64,000 nt of DNA from Trichaptum fuscoviolaceum (GCA_910574455.1 CAJSYZ010000003.1:2851250-2915249), one strand, 5' to 3'; positions 48,222 through 63,347 are shown, counted from the first letter of the stretch. Program-made: numbers and translations. The notes: generated from the letters alone by a model not told the origin.

Positions 48222-48954
48222 CGCCGTCCTGTCCACGGCAGCACCCGTCCATAAAAAGTGTGAACAGCCTGCAGACTCCAGATCGCGTGCCTGTGGTCGA
48301 TGCAAACAAGCAAGTGTCGAGGGGAATAGAGACAGTGGAAATAAGTTATAGGAGAGAAAGGCAGACATACATAAGAGTTCTGATACGTTGCGTTCAAGAC
48401 AACTCCGATCGCTGGCACTGGCCAATCACATAAGCGGTCGCCCTCCATCGTCGCCCCCGCTCATGCCGCCGACAGCAGCTCCCACCAGTGCCAGTCACCA
48501 GTGCGAACAGAAGGCCGCCATCGAAGCTAAATCACCAAAAGCACACATCCTCCAATTCATTTCGGTACACCTTCATCGTTCAAGAATGTCCATTTCTTCA
48601 CTGGCCGATAATCTCTTCAGCTTCTTCTTCTTCAATACGTGCCTTGCCACTCGCCAGTGTACCTCAGTAAATAGCTCATATCCTCGGGATCACAATATCT
48701 AATGGCGAACTCCGAACAAACTAAATGATCATCGTCTTACTCTCGGCCGGAAGTACTCACTTATAGAAAGCACATTCGCGCGACCAAACGCCTGAAAGGT
48801 CGGCACGATCGTCCGAGCTTCAAGTTCAAGTTATGACGTAACTTAATCCGAGTGAAAAGGTGGGGAAATAATGCCAGTAGACCACGTGGCTTAGGCTGCT
48901 GCTAAAGACCTCTTACTTTCAACTTGAAGATCGACATCCGTCACTCTCACCATC
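48222..48954. promoter_or_regulatory. Divergent intergenic region
   Basis: Lies between two divergently transcribed genes and must hold both promoters. CTTCAAGTTCAAGTT and TCAACTTGAAG words occur at about 48818 and 48917. No gene is visible. Confidence 0.5.
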
Positions 48955-51900
48955 ATGCAGCCCTCCGCCGGCCCATCGCGCCCCCGTCTTCCTCCCTACC
49001 GCCCAGCAACATCGCCCTTCTCGTCGCCAACCCTCTCGCCCACCCATTCGACGCTGTCCGTCACCCCGCTCGTCATCTCCCCCACCTCCTCCTCAACGTC
49101 CCAGCAGAGACCATTGAAATCTCAGATCCCCGGCCTGCCCCGCCGTCTGCTCGTGCCTACGTCCGTGCCAAAGTGTACCGGTGCCAACGAAGATGCGGGC
49201 GCAGCACAGTCAAGGCCAGGAAGCGCACTTGGTAAGCACTCCCATGCTCATGGACATGGCCATGGAAAGTCAAGCCGCTCGAGGGCAAACTCTGCTCCGC
49301 CTGAGCCTGCTCAGGACCCGCTGAGCGCCGTGCACCGGTGGTTTGACTTCGAGTCCAATTTTGAGGTCGTGGAGGAGAACCTGCAGCTTGTGGGCTACCA
49401 GATTTATGCAGTCGAGAAATGGTGCGCCTCGCATTCATATGCTTTCGCGTAAATTAACGTTTCCTCCTACAGGATCGTAGACCGCAACAGGTCAACCGTT
49501 CTTCTGTCTGTGTACACCGGCGACCCCAAAGACAAGGTCTGCATCACAGCAACTGTATGTAGTGTAGGCTAATACCGATGCCTACGGCATAGATCACAGT
49601 GACAGCACTTGCCCCGATATCAACACTTACAGAAGCCGATCAGCACCACGAGTGGGAGCGGGCCATCCACGAGCTTCGGCGGGACAATGCTCGGCCCCGC
49701 GAGGTACGCATTTGCTGTATAAACCACAAGGGTGCACTGTCTCATCTTATAAAGACAGACAAAGGCGTCATCATGGTCACTTCCCTAGCTAACTTCCGGT
49801 CGGACTACACGGTGGTACATATCCCGGACGGAGACTTCCTCGCGCACCGCGAGCAGCTATACGTCAACATCAACCTCCTGCGCATGGGCTGCGGTGGCAG
49901 GAGTGCGTTGACGTTACAACCTCCCAGGTCTGTCCCTAACTGCACTGCTTTGCTAAATGCTGAACTTGTGTACAGTGATTCAGCGAAAGACCGCTTCCTT
50001 AGCGTGTACCAATTCAAGGATAACCTCCGGGCCGACGACCAGTTCAAGGCGACGGTGATCGCCCTGGTGAAGATCATACAAAGTGCACTCTCGCTGTTCG
50101 AGCTCTTCCCGATCGACGCAAAGCAGCAGAATGGCCTCATGTGTGATATGACGGTTGACGGTCTGCAGAAATGGGTGAAAGAGATAGGTGAACCTTATAT
50201 GAAGCTGGTTGTCTCTACGGTGAATTTTGTTTATTTCTTCTGTTTCTGACAACTTATGTGTTCACTCCATTCCGTAGAATACAGAGAAACTAGCGGAGCC
50301 GCCTATTCTCGCTGCGCTCATCAGCGTGGTCATCTCGACGCGCAACAAGCTGAACGCAATGAGCTTTGCCGTTCCCAAAGACCCGTTCTTCTACCCACGC
50401 CGATTCACGCGTACGCTCGCCCTCTTCGTGAACCAACGTCTCGCGCAACACCCTATTTCGGCCAACTCGCCGGCGTCCACGACATCAGTGGGAGCGGCGC
50501 CGATGTTCTGCCACCATGCCTACCTGAACCTTACGCTCATCGAGCGGATCGACTTGGCCTTCGAGAAACACCGCGCGGCAGACGCGTACAAGCTGCACCG
50601 CGTCGTGCTGAACAAGCTCGACGACCTCACGACGGCCACGACGACGGCCATCGCCTCCGCGTCGTCGAAGTCCGGCCTGGGCCACGCGCACACGCGCTCG
50701 CTCTCGCTCACGACGAAGGAGCGCGACGCGGAGGCGCTGATGGAGGGCACGACGGACCTCGCGGCATTCGTCGGCAAGCTCGTGGGCGCGGCGGCGGCGC
50801 CTGCGGGCCTGAGCGCGCGCGGGGGGCGGGACGCGGTCGCACCGAGCGTGAAGTACCTCTGGACGGGCCGGCTGGAGCAGCTGGAGCGGAAGCGGGTGGA
50901 GAGCGTGCTGAGCGATGCGGAGGAGGAGAGGGAGCGCGAACGCGAGAGGGAGAGGGAGAGGAGTGACTTTTCGGACGAGGATGGGGAGAATCCGTTTCGG
51001 ATGCCGTGGTCGAACAAGGTGCAGAAGAAGCTGGAGGGATGGGCTGGGTACGTTGATCGCGTCTTTCTTTTCTATGACACAAGCGGTTTCTTACTCTACT
51101 ATCCCGATCTTTGACTTCAATCTTCACTGTGTACGATCGACAGGCGCGAGTTCGGGCGATCGCGGAAGAAGTCGTCCAGCGTCGATCTGTCACTCAAAGA
51201 AAAGAGCCCCGAGAAGACCCACGGCCGGGGACGATCAACATCCAACCTGCCGTCATTTGTTATCTCTAGGTATGTTTTTTTTTCACAAGTAATTTTGTGA
51301 GTGAAGGGCAGACTGAGAATTATTATTTGTACGTAGGGATCCCGATGACCCGGGCTCGGGATTTAGCAGTGGACAGGCTTCGCCAATATGTTCGTCTTTT
51401 CTCACTAGTTCACGCGACTAAATTGTTTATTAATACAAAACAGCACCTACCCCGTCGCTTCTCGGGCTCGGCGGGTATCCCTCCGCACACAATTCCGCGC
51501 TCGCCGTCGACGATGCGGAGTACTTCCGGCGCGTCGCCCAGTTCAACCAGCTGCGGCCCCGGCCGTCCTTGCTGCATTCACGGCGCATGGCGGTCACGAG
51601 CTGGGCGGATCCCGTCAGCGCCGAGGAGCTGTTGGACGACTTGGACCTCGAGACCGCGCGCCAGCCCGGGTTTCCTGCGTTCGGGATGCACCAGTATGGG
51701 CTCGGTACGATGTATAATTATGCGGGCCAGGCGGCGGTGAAGGAACAGACGAGTAAAGGCGAGACGGCGGATTCGGCAGAGGAAAAGGAGAGGAGAGAAA
51801 GGAGGAGGTCGAGAGAGCCGTTAAGGACGAAGTTAAAGAGGTAGGGTCCTGCTTCATAATTGCGACTAAATGTGACTGAAGTGCAAACTGATATTCTAAG

Positions 51901-53002
51901 GTCCTTGAGCTTCGGAGACAAGGAGTTTAAGAATTTCGATCAATGCCTGTCGGTAGACAGGATGAGAGTTGACGTTGAACTTTGTGGACAATGCCTGATC
52001 ATGTACCGAAGACGGTTCCACATCGAATCCGTCATAGCCACACTTCAGGTAATATCGTACCAGCAGTGAAAGTGACGATTTGGCTAACGAAGTTTGTCTG
52101 TCTCTCAGGCAATATTACAAGTCACCTCAGATACGAACGAGGTCCTCCGGAAGTACCACGAAGATCACGCTGAGCTGATCCAAGACCTCGCAGGCAAGTC
52201 GCAGATCGTCGCCGACATCGAAGAGGCAGTCTCGCAAGCCGAGTCCGCAGCGGCCGAGACGGATGCGCTGCTCTACGAGGCCAACTTCCTCGACGTGCAC
52301 ACCCTCTGGCGCATGGCACAGGGACCGCGGCGGCGCGTCTTCGCCATCCGGGACCGCGTCTTCGGCGTGCGGAGTGGGCCCGGGCCAGGCGACGCGCGCG
52401 GCAAGCGGTACCCCGCAGCAAGCCACGGGCGGTTCAATCGCGTGCAGCGGTGCCTGGACGGGAGCGAGCGCCTCGTCGATTTCTTGGGCCGCACGGAGAG
52501 CGAAGTAGAGGAGGAGAGCGAGCTGCCGGAGATCATGCCGGATGGTGCGGACGGCGAGGAGAGCGACGCGGACGAGGAGGCGGTGGAGAGGCATTTGAGT
52601 GCGGAGACGGCGGAGGAGGGCCAGCTGAAGGCCCTCAGTACGTGGCTGCTCACCCTGTTCACGAAATGGGGCCGCGTGCTCGGCGTGGGCGGCGCGTCTG
52701 CTGCTGCCTCGCCCAGCGTCGTCTCCGCCGACGCACTCGGGGCGTCCGCGGAGCCGAAGGATGCGCACGAGCATGATCAGCAGCATACCCTGCGCGCTGC
52801 GCGAGGTGATCGAGAGAAGCCAAAGACGGGCCTGGGGTTCACGAATGGGACGGCAAACGGGAATGGGCACGGGCATAACCGACTAAGCACGGTCGGCGAG
52901 GAAGACGAGGAGCCTGATGCAGCCAGCGAAGAACCCTCGAGTCCTGAGATTGCCGCGAGCCTGAGCGCGAGCGATAGTGGCGGCCTCAAGTCTTCTTCAT
53001 GA
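48955..53002 (+). CDS. Large Stb6/Stb2-like protein
   Basis: At least ten exons, starting MQPSAGPSRPRLPPYRPATS. Traced exons include 48955-49421, 49473-49554, 49593-49703, 49755-49927, 49976-50219 and 50278-51047. The N-terminal Ser/Pro-rich part leads to the conserved block FDFESNFEVVEENLQLVGYQ and IYAVEKWIVDRNRSTVLLSV, which I associate with the fungal Stb2/Stb6 family (yeast proteins found as Sin3 partners). Then come DFLAHREQLYVNINLLRMGC, FELFPIDAKQQNGLMCDMTV, FFYPRRFTRTLALFVNQRL, FEKHRAADAYKLHRVVLNKL and a highly charged ERERERERE run. Further on are SLSFGDKEFKNFDQCLSVDR and a coiled-coil end (QDLAGKSQIVADIEEAVSQA), YEANFLDVHTLWRMAQGPRR, and an acidic tail. A role in chromatin or cell-polarity regulation is not shown by the sequence. 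The exons around 50600-50950 and 52260-52500 are unusually GC-rich. Confidence 0.7.
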
Positions 53003-53222
53003 TTGTTGTTCTGGTGTTCTGGGTTCTTGTCTTTCGCATTTCTGGGTCTGCAATCATTTGTCGGTTACTTGGTATTAGACCCCCCATACATTATTGCATC
53101 CATAGGTAGTAGATAGTATTCCATCCAAGCACGGTACATACAAACACGCAATTAAATTATTTTTGGAGTCCAGCAGAACAAACATAATGGACATATGAGC
53201 GTAAGCAAACTGGCAAGAACGA

Positions 53223-54760
53223 TTACTTCTTGACTACTTTGCTGGTCTTACGCATCTGACGCTTTCGATCACGCTCGAGCTGCTTGCGCTGCTCGGCGGC
53301 GCTGAGTTTCGAGACGCGCTCTTCCTCAGCACGGCGTTTCGCGGCCTGTTTGTCCAACTCAGCCTCTTCCTTCTTCTCGGCCTCAGCCTCCTTTTTGATC
53401 TGCTCATCGAGGTCCTCGCGCGTCCTCTTGAGTTTCGCCTTCGTCTCTGGACGGAGAGACGTCGAGAACTTGTCTAATGCGTCGATAAGCGAGAAAACGG
53501 CCTTGACGATGGGAAGAGTGGCACCGGCTTTGGACGCCGGGGGGACGCGCAGGGTGAGGATGACATGACGTTCACGGAACTCCTGAGGAATTGGAAGGAC
53601 GGGCCGTTCGCGCGGCTGGTCTGTAATCTAAAGAAAGAGGGATAGAAGTAAGTCGAAGTAGTTTAATTAAAGAAGCACCATAAGTCATGTACTCACAGTC
53701 AATGTCTTGATGTAAGGGCGAGAAAGAGGGTCATTCAAAGCCTTAGCAAGGGAGAATGGACTTCCTGGCTTGAGCAGACTCTCGGTCACATCAGCATACT
53801 CTGTATACACGTTTGTCAAGAATACCCCCTCGTAGTCCACTGCTCATGCTCACCTGACATGACGCAGTAGTCCCCACTGAGCAGAGGACTCTCGGTAGTG
53901 CGGGTGAATGTCTGGACGCCAAAAATCGATTTGATTTGTCGTTACATAAAATGAAAGGGGCATCACTCACAAGGTCCCAGCGCCCTTCCTTGGCTTTGCT
54001 CATGGCATCTTTCGAGACGACACCCCAAACGAAGCCGGGGACATTGACCGAGTTACTCAGTTTGAAATCAAGCTCGACGGTATCCTCGGAGGGGTAGACA
54101 AGCTCAATGAGATACCAACCAAATCGGATGGCCATCTGCGCGAGGTCTTGGCGCGGGAGGAGCGTAAAGGTAGCGTGCAAGGTCTCTACGTTCCGTCGAC
54201 CAGTCGAGAAGTTGAAGAAATTGCTGTATCCGTCTGGGATGAGTCCGTCCAGCGTCGGCCTGGAGAACTGCTGCTGGAGCAACGGGAAGTGCGCTTCCAA
54301 CCTAATATTCAAGGAAGAATTGTATGTGATGTCGTTAGGTCCAGACGATCGAGTGAAGAAAGTTCGACGAACCATGCCGTTGCGCGCTTTTTGTTGAGCG
54401 ACTTGCCAATGAAAAAGTATACGAAGTAGAGGACGATTCCGATTAAGATAAGTCCTTCAACTTTGAAGACTTTACGGAATATATGTCAGCTTATTCACCA
54501 ATCAACTATTTCAACTTACGAGCTGGGCGAAACACCAGTGCTTTCCACCTGTACTCAAGACCATCATATTCATAGGTTGTGAAGGGCGGAGGGGGGCTGA
54601 GAAAAGCTCCGAGCTTGGCGAGTGGAGTTACCAGTTGAGACAGTGAAGCCATGGTGAGCGTTGAACACGCTGTGGTCGACGACGAGGGCAGCGACGAAGA
54701 GGACGTTGACGGTTGAACTGAGCCTTGATTTAGGCGCTTTCCGCTGCCAAATAAGGACAT
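53223..54760 (-). CDS. CCDC47-like ER membrane protein (DUF1682)
   Basis: The C-terminal coiled coil (EEAELDKQAAKRRAEEERVS, KLSAAEQRKQLERDRKRQMR, KTSKVVKK) ending at TAA 53223 is typical of the CCDC47/PAT10 family. A single membrane segment (GLILIGIVLYFVYFFIG) follows an N-terminal region (LGAFLSPPPPFTTYEYDGLE). The luminal/cytosolic domain has NFFNFSTGRRNVETLHATFT and FGWYLIELVYPSEDTVELDF. In animals CCDC47 belongs to the PAT complex that chaperones membrane protein insertion at the Sec61 translocon. About five exons are spanned by short introns. Two starts are possible: 54760 (MSLFGSGKRLNQ) or 54652 (MASLSQLVTPLAKLG); I use the longer one. It is divergent to the gene at 55212. Confidence 0.8.
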
Positions 54761-55211
54761 GCTAAGGTCAGGCACACCAATGAAATTGAGTAGTATAAGG
54801 TCTACTATAGCAATGTGTATTAATGAACCTTATCTTCTTCTTCTCCGACTCCCATCTCGCTCTTGCTCTCGCGCTCGACGTCGCGGTCTATCGATAATAC
54901 AATCAATCGTAATGCAAAGGCGCCTTTGGCTCTCAACGGAATGTGTATTTGAATAAGTGTGAACACCGTCGGTCCACGTGCAGTGCGTATCTTATGGGGG
55001 CGATTTCATGACCATTCAGAGTTTCTTGCCATCTCGTCTGTACGACACTCCGGGCACATTCGCTTCCATCTCTCATGCCGCGCTGGAAGCCATGGCTGGA
55101 GCGGGCCACTTGCCTTCCGGCGTCTCCACACACCATCACACCTACATTTTGTGTTTGCTGCCGTTGCCGCCGACCTGATCTGACTTTGCCGCGTAATAAA
55201 TACTTGTCGCC
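54761..55211. promoter_or_regulatory. Divergent intergenic region
   Basis: 450 bp between the CCDC47-like gene and the 55212 gene, presumably with both promoters. No supported gene. Confidence 0.5.
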
Positions 55212-55918
55212 ATGACCCAACAGTCCTCGCAGAACACAGGCTTCTCTTTCTTCTCTGTCCCTGCGTTCCTGGTAAGCCCCAGCTCTTGGCTTCCTTCCCC
55301 CGATCAGCTTCCTCCTTCAGCTCTTGCGACATGCGTATTTAAGCCCTGAAAGTCTACTTTGGCGACCTTGCTTACTTTTCTTCTTTTCTTTGCAGAGAGA
55401 GCATAGAACTCGTGCCGGCACTTGGATTCCTGGGATGGAAGTAAGGATTTCTGTGTCATTCTGCTGCGACCTTCCTTGATGTCTTACTCGGGTCACAGAC
55501 GCCACGGAGGGTATCTGAGCCAACAGACTTTGGAAAGCTCGTCGTCGATGCTTTGGCTGGCATGACGCGCAACAATGGCTCCATTGACCAAGAGCTGCTC
55601 CGAATGTACCTTAGTCTCGCCCCATCATATCTCGTGCTTGACAGCAGCATGAACACAGAAGGCGGGATAGCGAGTTGGAACACTGGGTTCCAGCGCCTAG
55701 TGGACGTGTTGATCGCGCTGCACCGACGGAATGAACTCGAGCTGTCCACGGTAAACGAAGCTTCACGCGCATGCTCTGAGTGCTGGAGCATCTCAGGATC
55801 GTGGCGAGGGCTAGACGAATGCAGAGACTGTATCAGGGAGATTGCGGGAAAGCTGAAGACGAAGCTGTTGGATGACAATGGGAGAACGTATAAGGGGAAC
55901 CAGGTGTATGCGCCTTGA
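55212..55918 (+). CDS. Small conserved-looking protein, unassigned
   Basis: Three exons (55212-55271, 55396-55440, 55499-55918), all joined in phase 0, give 174 aa. Not recognised. Starts MTQQSSQNTGFSFFSVPAFL, then a basic REHRTRAGTWIPGME. The main part is helical (FGKLVVDALAGMTRNNGSID, LVLDSSMNTEGGIASWN). Near residue 125 is a Cys pattern ACSECWSISG ... DECRDCIREI, two C-x2-C pairs 20 residues apart, which could bind zinc. The end KLKTKLLDDNGRTYKGNQVY is charged. There is no clear signal peptide or membrane helix. Confidence 0.7.
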
Positions 55919-55989
55919 ATACCAATGTAATATCATCCACCGTCTGTGGTATATTTACGAGAAGAATCAGCATTGTATACTTTCCAGTG

Positions 55990-56177
55990 GGTGACTTTCC
56001 GTAGGCTTGCGGAATAGAATACAGATTTTTAGATGGTTGGAAAAGGCAATGGAGGCAGTGTTTATATGTGCCGGGGTCTTTGAATCCATAGGAAAGGGAC
56101 ATCGCTAAACTTCGCGACGGTGCCATAAAGGGTCGCATCTAATCTGTAAAAATACAGAAAGCCTACGGAAAGTCACC
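55990..56177. mobile_element. Small MITE, 188 bp
   Basis: 19-bp perfect terminal inverted repeats GGTGACTTTCCGTAGGCTT, flanked by CAGTG on both sides (55985-55989 and 56178-56182). No coding sequence. It lies between the 55212 gene and the PX gene, about 150 bp upstream of the PX start. The five-base duplication is short and the family is not identified. Confidence 0.65.
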
Positions 56178-56325
56178 CAGTGATCCCACAAATCCATGCG
56201 CGCTTTGACGCGTAAATCGAACTAATTACTGAGAGTTACGTCAGCGCACGTGTCAAGGGCACAAGTGACATCCCCGCTAAGTATATGTCCGTCATCTCTC
56301 CCTTCCTCCCTCCTCCTCTATTCCG

Positions 56326-59300
56326 ATGTCTATGGCTACTGAAGACACCTCTTCCGCTCAAGACGTGTCGTCCTTTCTGTCTGAGCGTCCCAGGCGCCCT
56401 ACAAGAGCTCCTCCTCCGGCTCCGATTGATGTCGATGCCGCTGCGCAGTCGCAACAGCGCGAAGCGGAGGTTCGAAACAGTAGCATATCTATTTCCGATG
56501 ATTCGGAACATGTCGTCGAGTCTCCAGTAGACAATGCTGAGGAAAAGAAGGAGAAGGATGCTGAAGCATTGCGTCTGACGCCACTGAGGGCTCATTATCT
56601 AAAGAAGGCCTTGATTCAACTACAGTTTGCTCGAGAGCTCGAAGGTGTCAGCACTTCGATGACTGTGCCGAACATCTCTACGCTCTCGTATCTAGGACCA
56701 CCGTTCACTCCCCCTCCCCGTGGTGCTCCCCCTCTAGATCTACCCTTCCTCAAATACATCTTCCGGCAATTCGTGATCACCTTTCCATTTCTTGCCTCAG
56801 CCCCGAAGGACTTCTTTCCCGAAAAGTTACAGCCTTTCTTTGCCAGTGTTCTATCGCGGAATCTCGCTTCAACCAATGTCCTTGATGAAAGCTCGGAAGA
56901 TGTCGAGCTAGCGACTCGACAGAAGGTCCTTGCTAAAATGGAGAAACAGTTTGGGCTGTTGCTAGGCACAGCAACGAAACTTGTTGAGGCAGAGGAGGTT
57001 GTCCGGTTGACACAGGCCGACTTGAACCGGCTAGAGGCGATTGCCAAAAAGCGGAAGGCGAAGCAGGTGAAGAACAAGGACGTTTTCGAAGTGAACATCG
57101 TCTGTATACGCGCGGTCGTAGTGAAAGGACGTGTCAGGAGCAAGGTTCACGAGGCAAGTACTCTCATGATCGATTTTATACTCTTGATCAACGATCGCAA
57201 CTGCAATCTGTAGGAGTTTGTCATTCGAACCCGTCGGACAGGCTTTCCAGACGTTTATGTCTCTCGGAGATACGGCGACTTTAAGACGCTCTCCGACGAG
57301 GTGAGTATGCGGATCGTGTTAAAACAGATAGTATTCATTATGAAAACCATAGTTACATAAACGTCACCCAGATGAACTCATCAGACCTCCCCCTGCAAAG
57401 GATCGATCTACCGTAACGACTACCGTTTCATCGCCGACCACCAGCAGTCCAACCACACAACGCTTTCCCGGTGCGATGTCATCCAGCCAGTCGAATGACA
57501 GTCAGGAGTCGGTGTATTCACTAAACACGCAGCAGACAATACAAAATATCCGGCTTTCGCGCGAGAAGAATCGATTGACGCTCCGCGCTTACTTGCACTC
57601 ACTGATGGCCTCTTCCGTTCTCGTGTCATCCCCCGTGCTGAGACATTTTTTGCTCTCGAATCCAACGAGGCTGAGCCGGGATGAAGAAGAGGATGCGAGG
57701 AGACGCGAGGATGCGGACAGGAAAAGAGAAGAGGGCCGTATACGCTTCGCCCATGAAATTGCAGCTCGAGTTGAGGGTCTGCGAAACGCGATTAAGGGGG
57801 TGAAAGGAGACATAATGGCCAGTGGTAAGTACGGATTTCTACTCCATAGCCCCTGTGCATGCTGAATGATCCTATTTCAAGATGGATTAACTCGTGTATT
57901 TGGGATAATACGGGTCACTGAGAATGTGCGAGATTTGCCAGATGAATATCAAGCCGTGATAGAATGGGGGCGCATAACGTCAGTATATGCAGTAGAAACT
58001 AGTCCAAGCGGAAATAACTCAATACATTTCTTCAGCCTTGCTTCAACCATCTTTCATCATTTCGTAGCTTCCGACGACGCGTCCGAATCCTTTGCTAGCT
58101 TGAAGCGCTTGCATGGCCTCATGCCTTACTTTGTCATGAAAAGCATACTGAGGATTAGCAACCCAGTCGCCATGATTCGTGGCGTCCTCGATCTCTTCCT
58201 AGCTCAGCCATTCGGTGGACGAAGCCTCCTTCAGCGGTAAGATTTTGATACCAATATACGGTGGTCGGAACATAATTAAGCTCTCATGAATCAGTATGTT
58301 TACGAGTTCATTACAAGAGGAAGTGAAAGCCTTAGAAGAAGACATCGCCGCCGTGAAGGAAAAAGTTGAGGACGACATCATCTGCGAGAAGCTCCGCCTA
58401 TTTATCTACGCTCCACGAGAAATACAGAACATCTACAAGGCTGACGCAGGTGATACACTTCATTAATACTCAAGACGGCATACGCTAATGATGATAAAAA
58501 GCATTGGAAAAAATGAATATACTTACTGTTGTCCTCCGCTCTGGTGAAGAGCCAGCCCTGAATCGAATGCAAATGCACCGAGTTATGCGTGCTCATCGAG
58601 CGCACGGGGACTATATGCGACAGCGTGCAGAACAAGCTGATTCAGATGACGATGACGGACCTGAAGATGACGATGCTTGGCTATATGAGGATCTAACCAT
58701 ACTAGCGAAACTATACTCACAATTACGAGACAAGGAACAATTAATCGAACTCTTATTTGAGGTACAAGCCAACTAATCGTACAAGTATTGACTTAAAATT
58801 GATAAATGCGATATAGGGCACAACGTCAGATCTCCTTAAGGATATTATAACAATCTTTTATGCTCCATTAGCGCAGGTTTATAAGGCGGCGAGTATCGCC
58901 GACTCTATGAGCGACCTTCAAACCTTCATCAACGATCTCATACGGACGGTGGAAGCTGTAGAAGAAGGTATGCAAACTCACCTGACGCTTGGGGCGAGTG
59001 TAACCTTCTAACGCATTTGTTCAGTTGGCCAAGATGATCCTCATCGGGTAGTGCAAATGTTCATCGATCTTGTTGGGCGACATGAACAAGCTTTCTACAG
59101 CTTTGTTCATAAGGTACACTCAAAAGGAGAAGGGCTGTTTGATGGCCTCATGAATTGGATGCAGCTGTTCCTTACGGTCGTGCGCGATGGCCTTGGCCAG
59201 CGCATAAGTATTGAATTCCTCCTTCCGCATTCCGGAAAAGAGCGGCTTGACGTCATGAACGAGATCGATGCGGTTGCTCTGTACCACTACAAACTAAAGC

Positions 59301-60191
59301 TAGCGCATGAGGACAAGCTGCGCCGTAGATTTGGGCGGACACAGGGTGGAGCAATGTCAGACGCTGATGTTGAGGATGAGGCGACACAGATGCTCGTCAA
59401 TGGCGTTGTACATGATTTGAGCTTCGGAGAGTTATTGAAGGGGGATGCCGACGAGATGGCCGCCGCGCAGAGCGAGGAGGACTCCGAGTATGAAGATGAG
59501 GATGCGGAAGAAGACAGCAGTGAGGAGGGATCTTCGGAGTATGAGACTGCGACTGACAGTGGAAGTGAGGGGCCTGAAGAAATCGATGAAAAGCCGCCAC
59601 CTCCACCGCCACCCAAGCCATTGCATAGGACGTCGACTTTATCATATCCTCCTGAACAACCCTCTCTCGGTGAAGCACACCATTCTGACCAGCGTCGCGT
59701 CTCTGGTCATCCTCCCGACCGTCGAGGAAGGCAACAGGGTCAGGACGCGGCAGAGACTGAGAATCGAACACTAAAGCCTCGCTCACGGTCGCGTTCCGTC
59801 GCTGCGCTCAAATCCATGTTTAGCAAGAATAGCCTAGATGTTCCACCCGTGCCTCCGCTTCCCAGCAACAGTGGGAACTTCAACGACTTTCGGATCCCGT
59901 CCTCACCACTTTCCAAGCCGCTGCCACCCAGTCCCCTTTCTGGCCGCTCCTCACAAGACAGTCAACAGACTCCTCGCAGACGACGGCCTCCGCCCCTGCA
60001 TCGTGCTCAGCCCAAGAAAAAGAAGAATGGGCTTGATCTCAAACCTCCCGATTTACACCATATACCCAATTTACTACCTGTCTTTGTAGAAATTGTGAGT
60101 GATTCACCCTCTAAGCAATACTTTGAACGAAGCTGATTGTGATTATCTACAGATGAGGCCTCTTCTACGACCATCAACGACGCGGCAATGA
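56326..60191 (+). CDS. PX-domain protein with PX-associated domains (Lec1/YPR097W-like)
   Basis: Start MSMATEDTSSAQDVSSFLSE, in a multi-exon gene ending MRPLLRPSTTRQ with TGA at 60191. An N-terminal PX-associated helical domain (LTPLRAHYLKKALIQLQFAR, PFLKYIFRQFVITFPFLASA) precedes the PX fold (VFEVNIVCIRAVVVKGRV ... FPDVYVSRRYGDFKTLSDEL), with the SRRYGDF phosphoinositide-binding motif. The large helical PX-C-type domain follows (LHSLMASSVLVSSPVLRHFL, RLHGLMPYFVMKSILRISN, MIRGVLDLFLAQPFGGRSLL, PHRVVQMFIDLVGRHEQAFY, LMNWMQLFLTVVRDGL). The tail is acidic, then Pro-rich with SH3-ligand-like PPPPPPP. This architecture matches fungal proteins like yeast Lec1/YPR097W, which bind phosphoinositides on endosomal membranes. 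The frame is continuous across the exons I checked. Confidence 0.85.
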
Positions 60192-60816
60192 TTCTTCTGC
60201 ATCATACATCGACAGTCATGCACTCTTATTATTCACCATAAATTATCGAACGAATGTACACAAGTGTAATTTTAACTTCAGGAACATCATATTGAACCCC
60301 CTCGGTCTGCCTGAGGTTCATCTCAGAAGCTATGCCAATGGAGCCTGAGAGATCTTGCACTTCGCATCAAGGTACAGGAATATGCTGCTTCTTGCAGATG
60401 TGAATCGCGACAAAGGTGACTGAGTTCATAAGGGAATTGAATACTTGACGATTATCAGTATTCAACGATACATGGGGGTGCCCCAGCAACAGTTGAAGAT
60501 CTGCATACTCTAATAGGACAAGTAAGCTCGCATGAGTGTGGGGGCGGCTGCAGTCAGACGATATAAGCCATGGTATATATGTTTACTTCGACAGGACGTG
60601 GCATTGCCGGAGATCGACATCCGGAGAAGGGGCCGATACAAGATTTATCACATGAAAAGACTTCATCACCTCGATATTCCTGTGGTAAGCATACAATGGC
60701 CGTTGCGACTTTTGTGTGCAACGAGGCTTTTAGTAAATTAGAACTAAGGATAACCTCCAGAAAGGAAGGCAAAAGATTTACGGTAGTGGGGAAACAGAGG
60801 GAAACAGACGATTAAG
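60192..60816. other. Unresolved spacer, possible upstream exons
   Basis: A frame at 60570-60815 (MVYMFTSTGRGIAGDRHPEK) lies just before the coding end at 60817, but I found no splice path that joins them. A GTAAGC donor and TTTTAG acceptor bound a candidate 47-bp intron at about 60685. The rest shows nothing. Confidence 0.3.
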
Positions 60817-61033
60817 CTCAGATGCCGGTGTTGCCGTTGTTCTGTTTCGGGAGGAAAATTCGGCTCCGACGGATCGTCCGACATTCAACTTGAATCCGAG
60901 TGAAGACCTCTTGACCTGCTTCCACATCATTGCCATGAGCTATTCGCGCGAACATCGTCCGATGCACTTCAACTTGATCATGCGCCCGTTTGACGATCAG
61001 CTGCTGATTTATGAGCATATGCTCCGCTTCTAA
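60817..61033 (+). CDS. C-terminal exon of an unassigned gene
   Basis: From an AG acceptor at 60816 a coding-like frame runs SDAGVAVVLFREENSAPTDR, PTFNLNPSEDLLTCFHIIAM, SYSREHRPMHFNLIMRPFDD, QLLIYEHMLRF, then TAA at 61033. It has good codon character and no low complexity. The family is not recognised and the upstream exons are uncertain. It may be a relic or a short gene 240 bp before the glucoamylase. Confidence 0.4.
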
Positions 61034-61269
61034 CTATATAACTTCATCCAATGACCATTGGCGTCCATCACTTCTTGCTACACCATACAGCACATCATGA
61101 TGTTCGCTTACTGTCACGACAAACACACAATCGATAAAGCCGGTCCATTTTCTTCCTTTCTTGCAGGTATTTGTCGGTAACTTCAACATCAGAAACGAAT
61201 AAGAATGGCCTCGGTCAGTTGGCGGCACTGGCAAACGACAACGTGCAGTCTCAGGCTTTACCTGCTTTC

Positions 61270-63347
<2,078 letters not shown>

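Noticed and set aside
50256..50966. 236-codon plus frame beside the Stb6-like exon
   Set aside because: Arg/Gly/Ala-rich translation of the +1 frame of a GC-rich exon whose own frame is conserved and spliced in phase.
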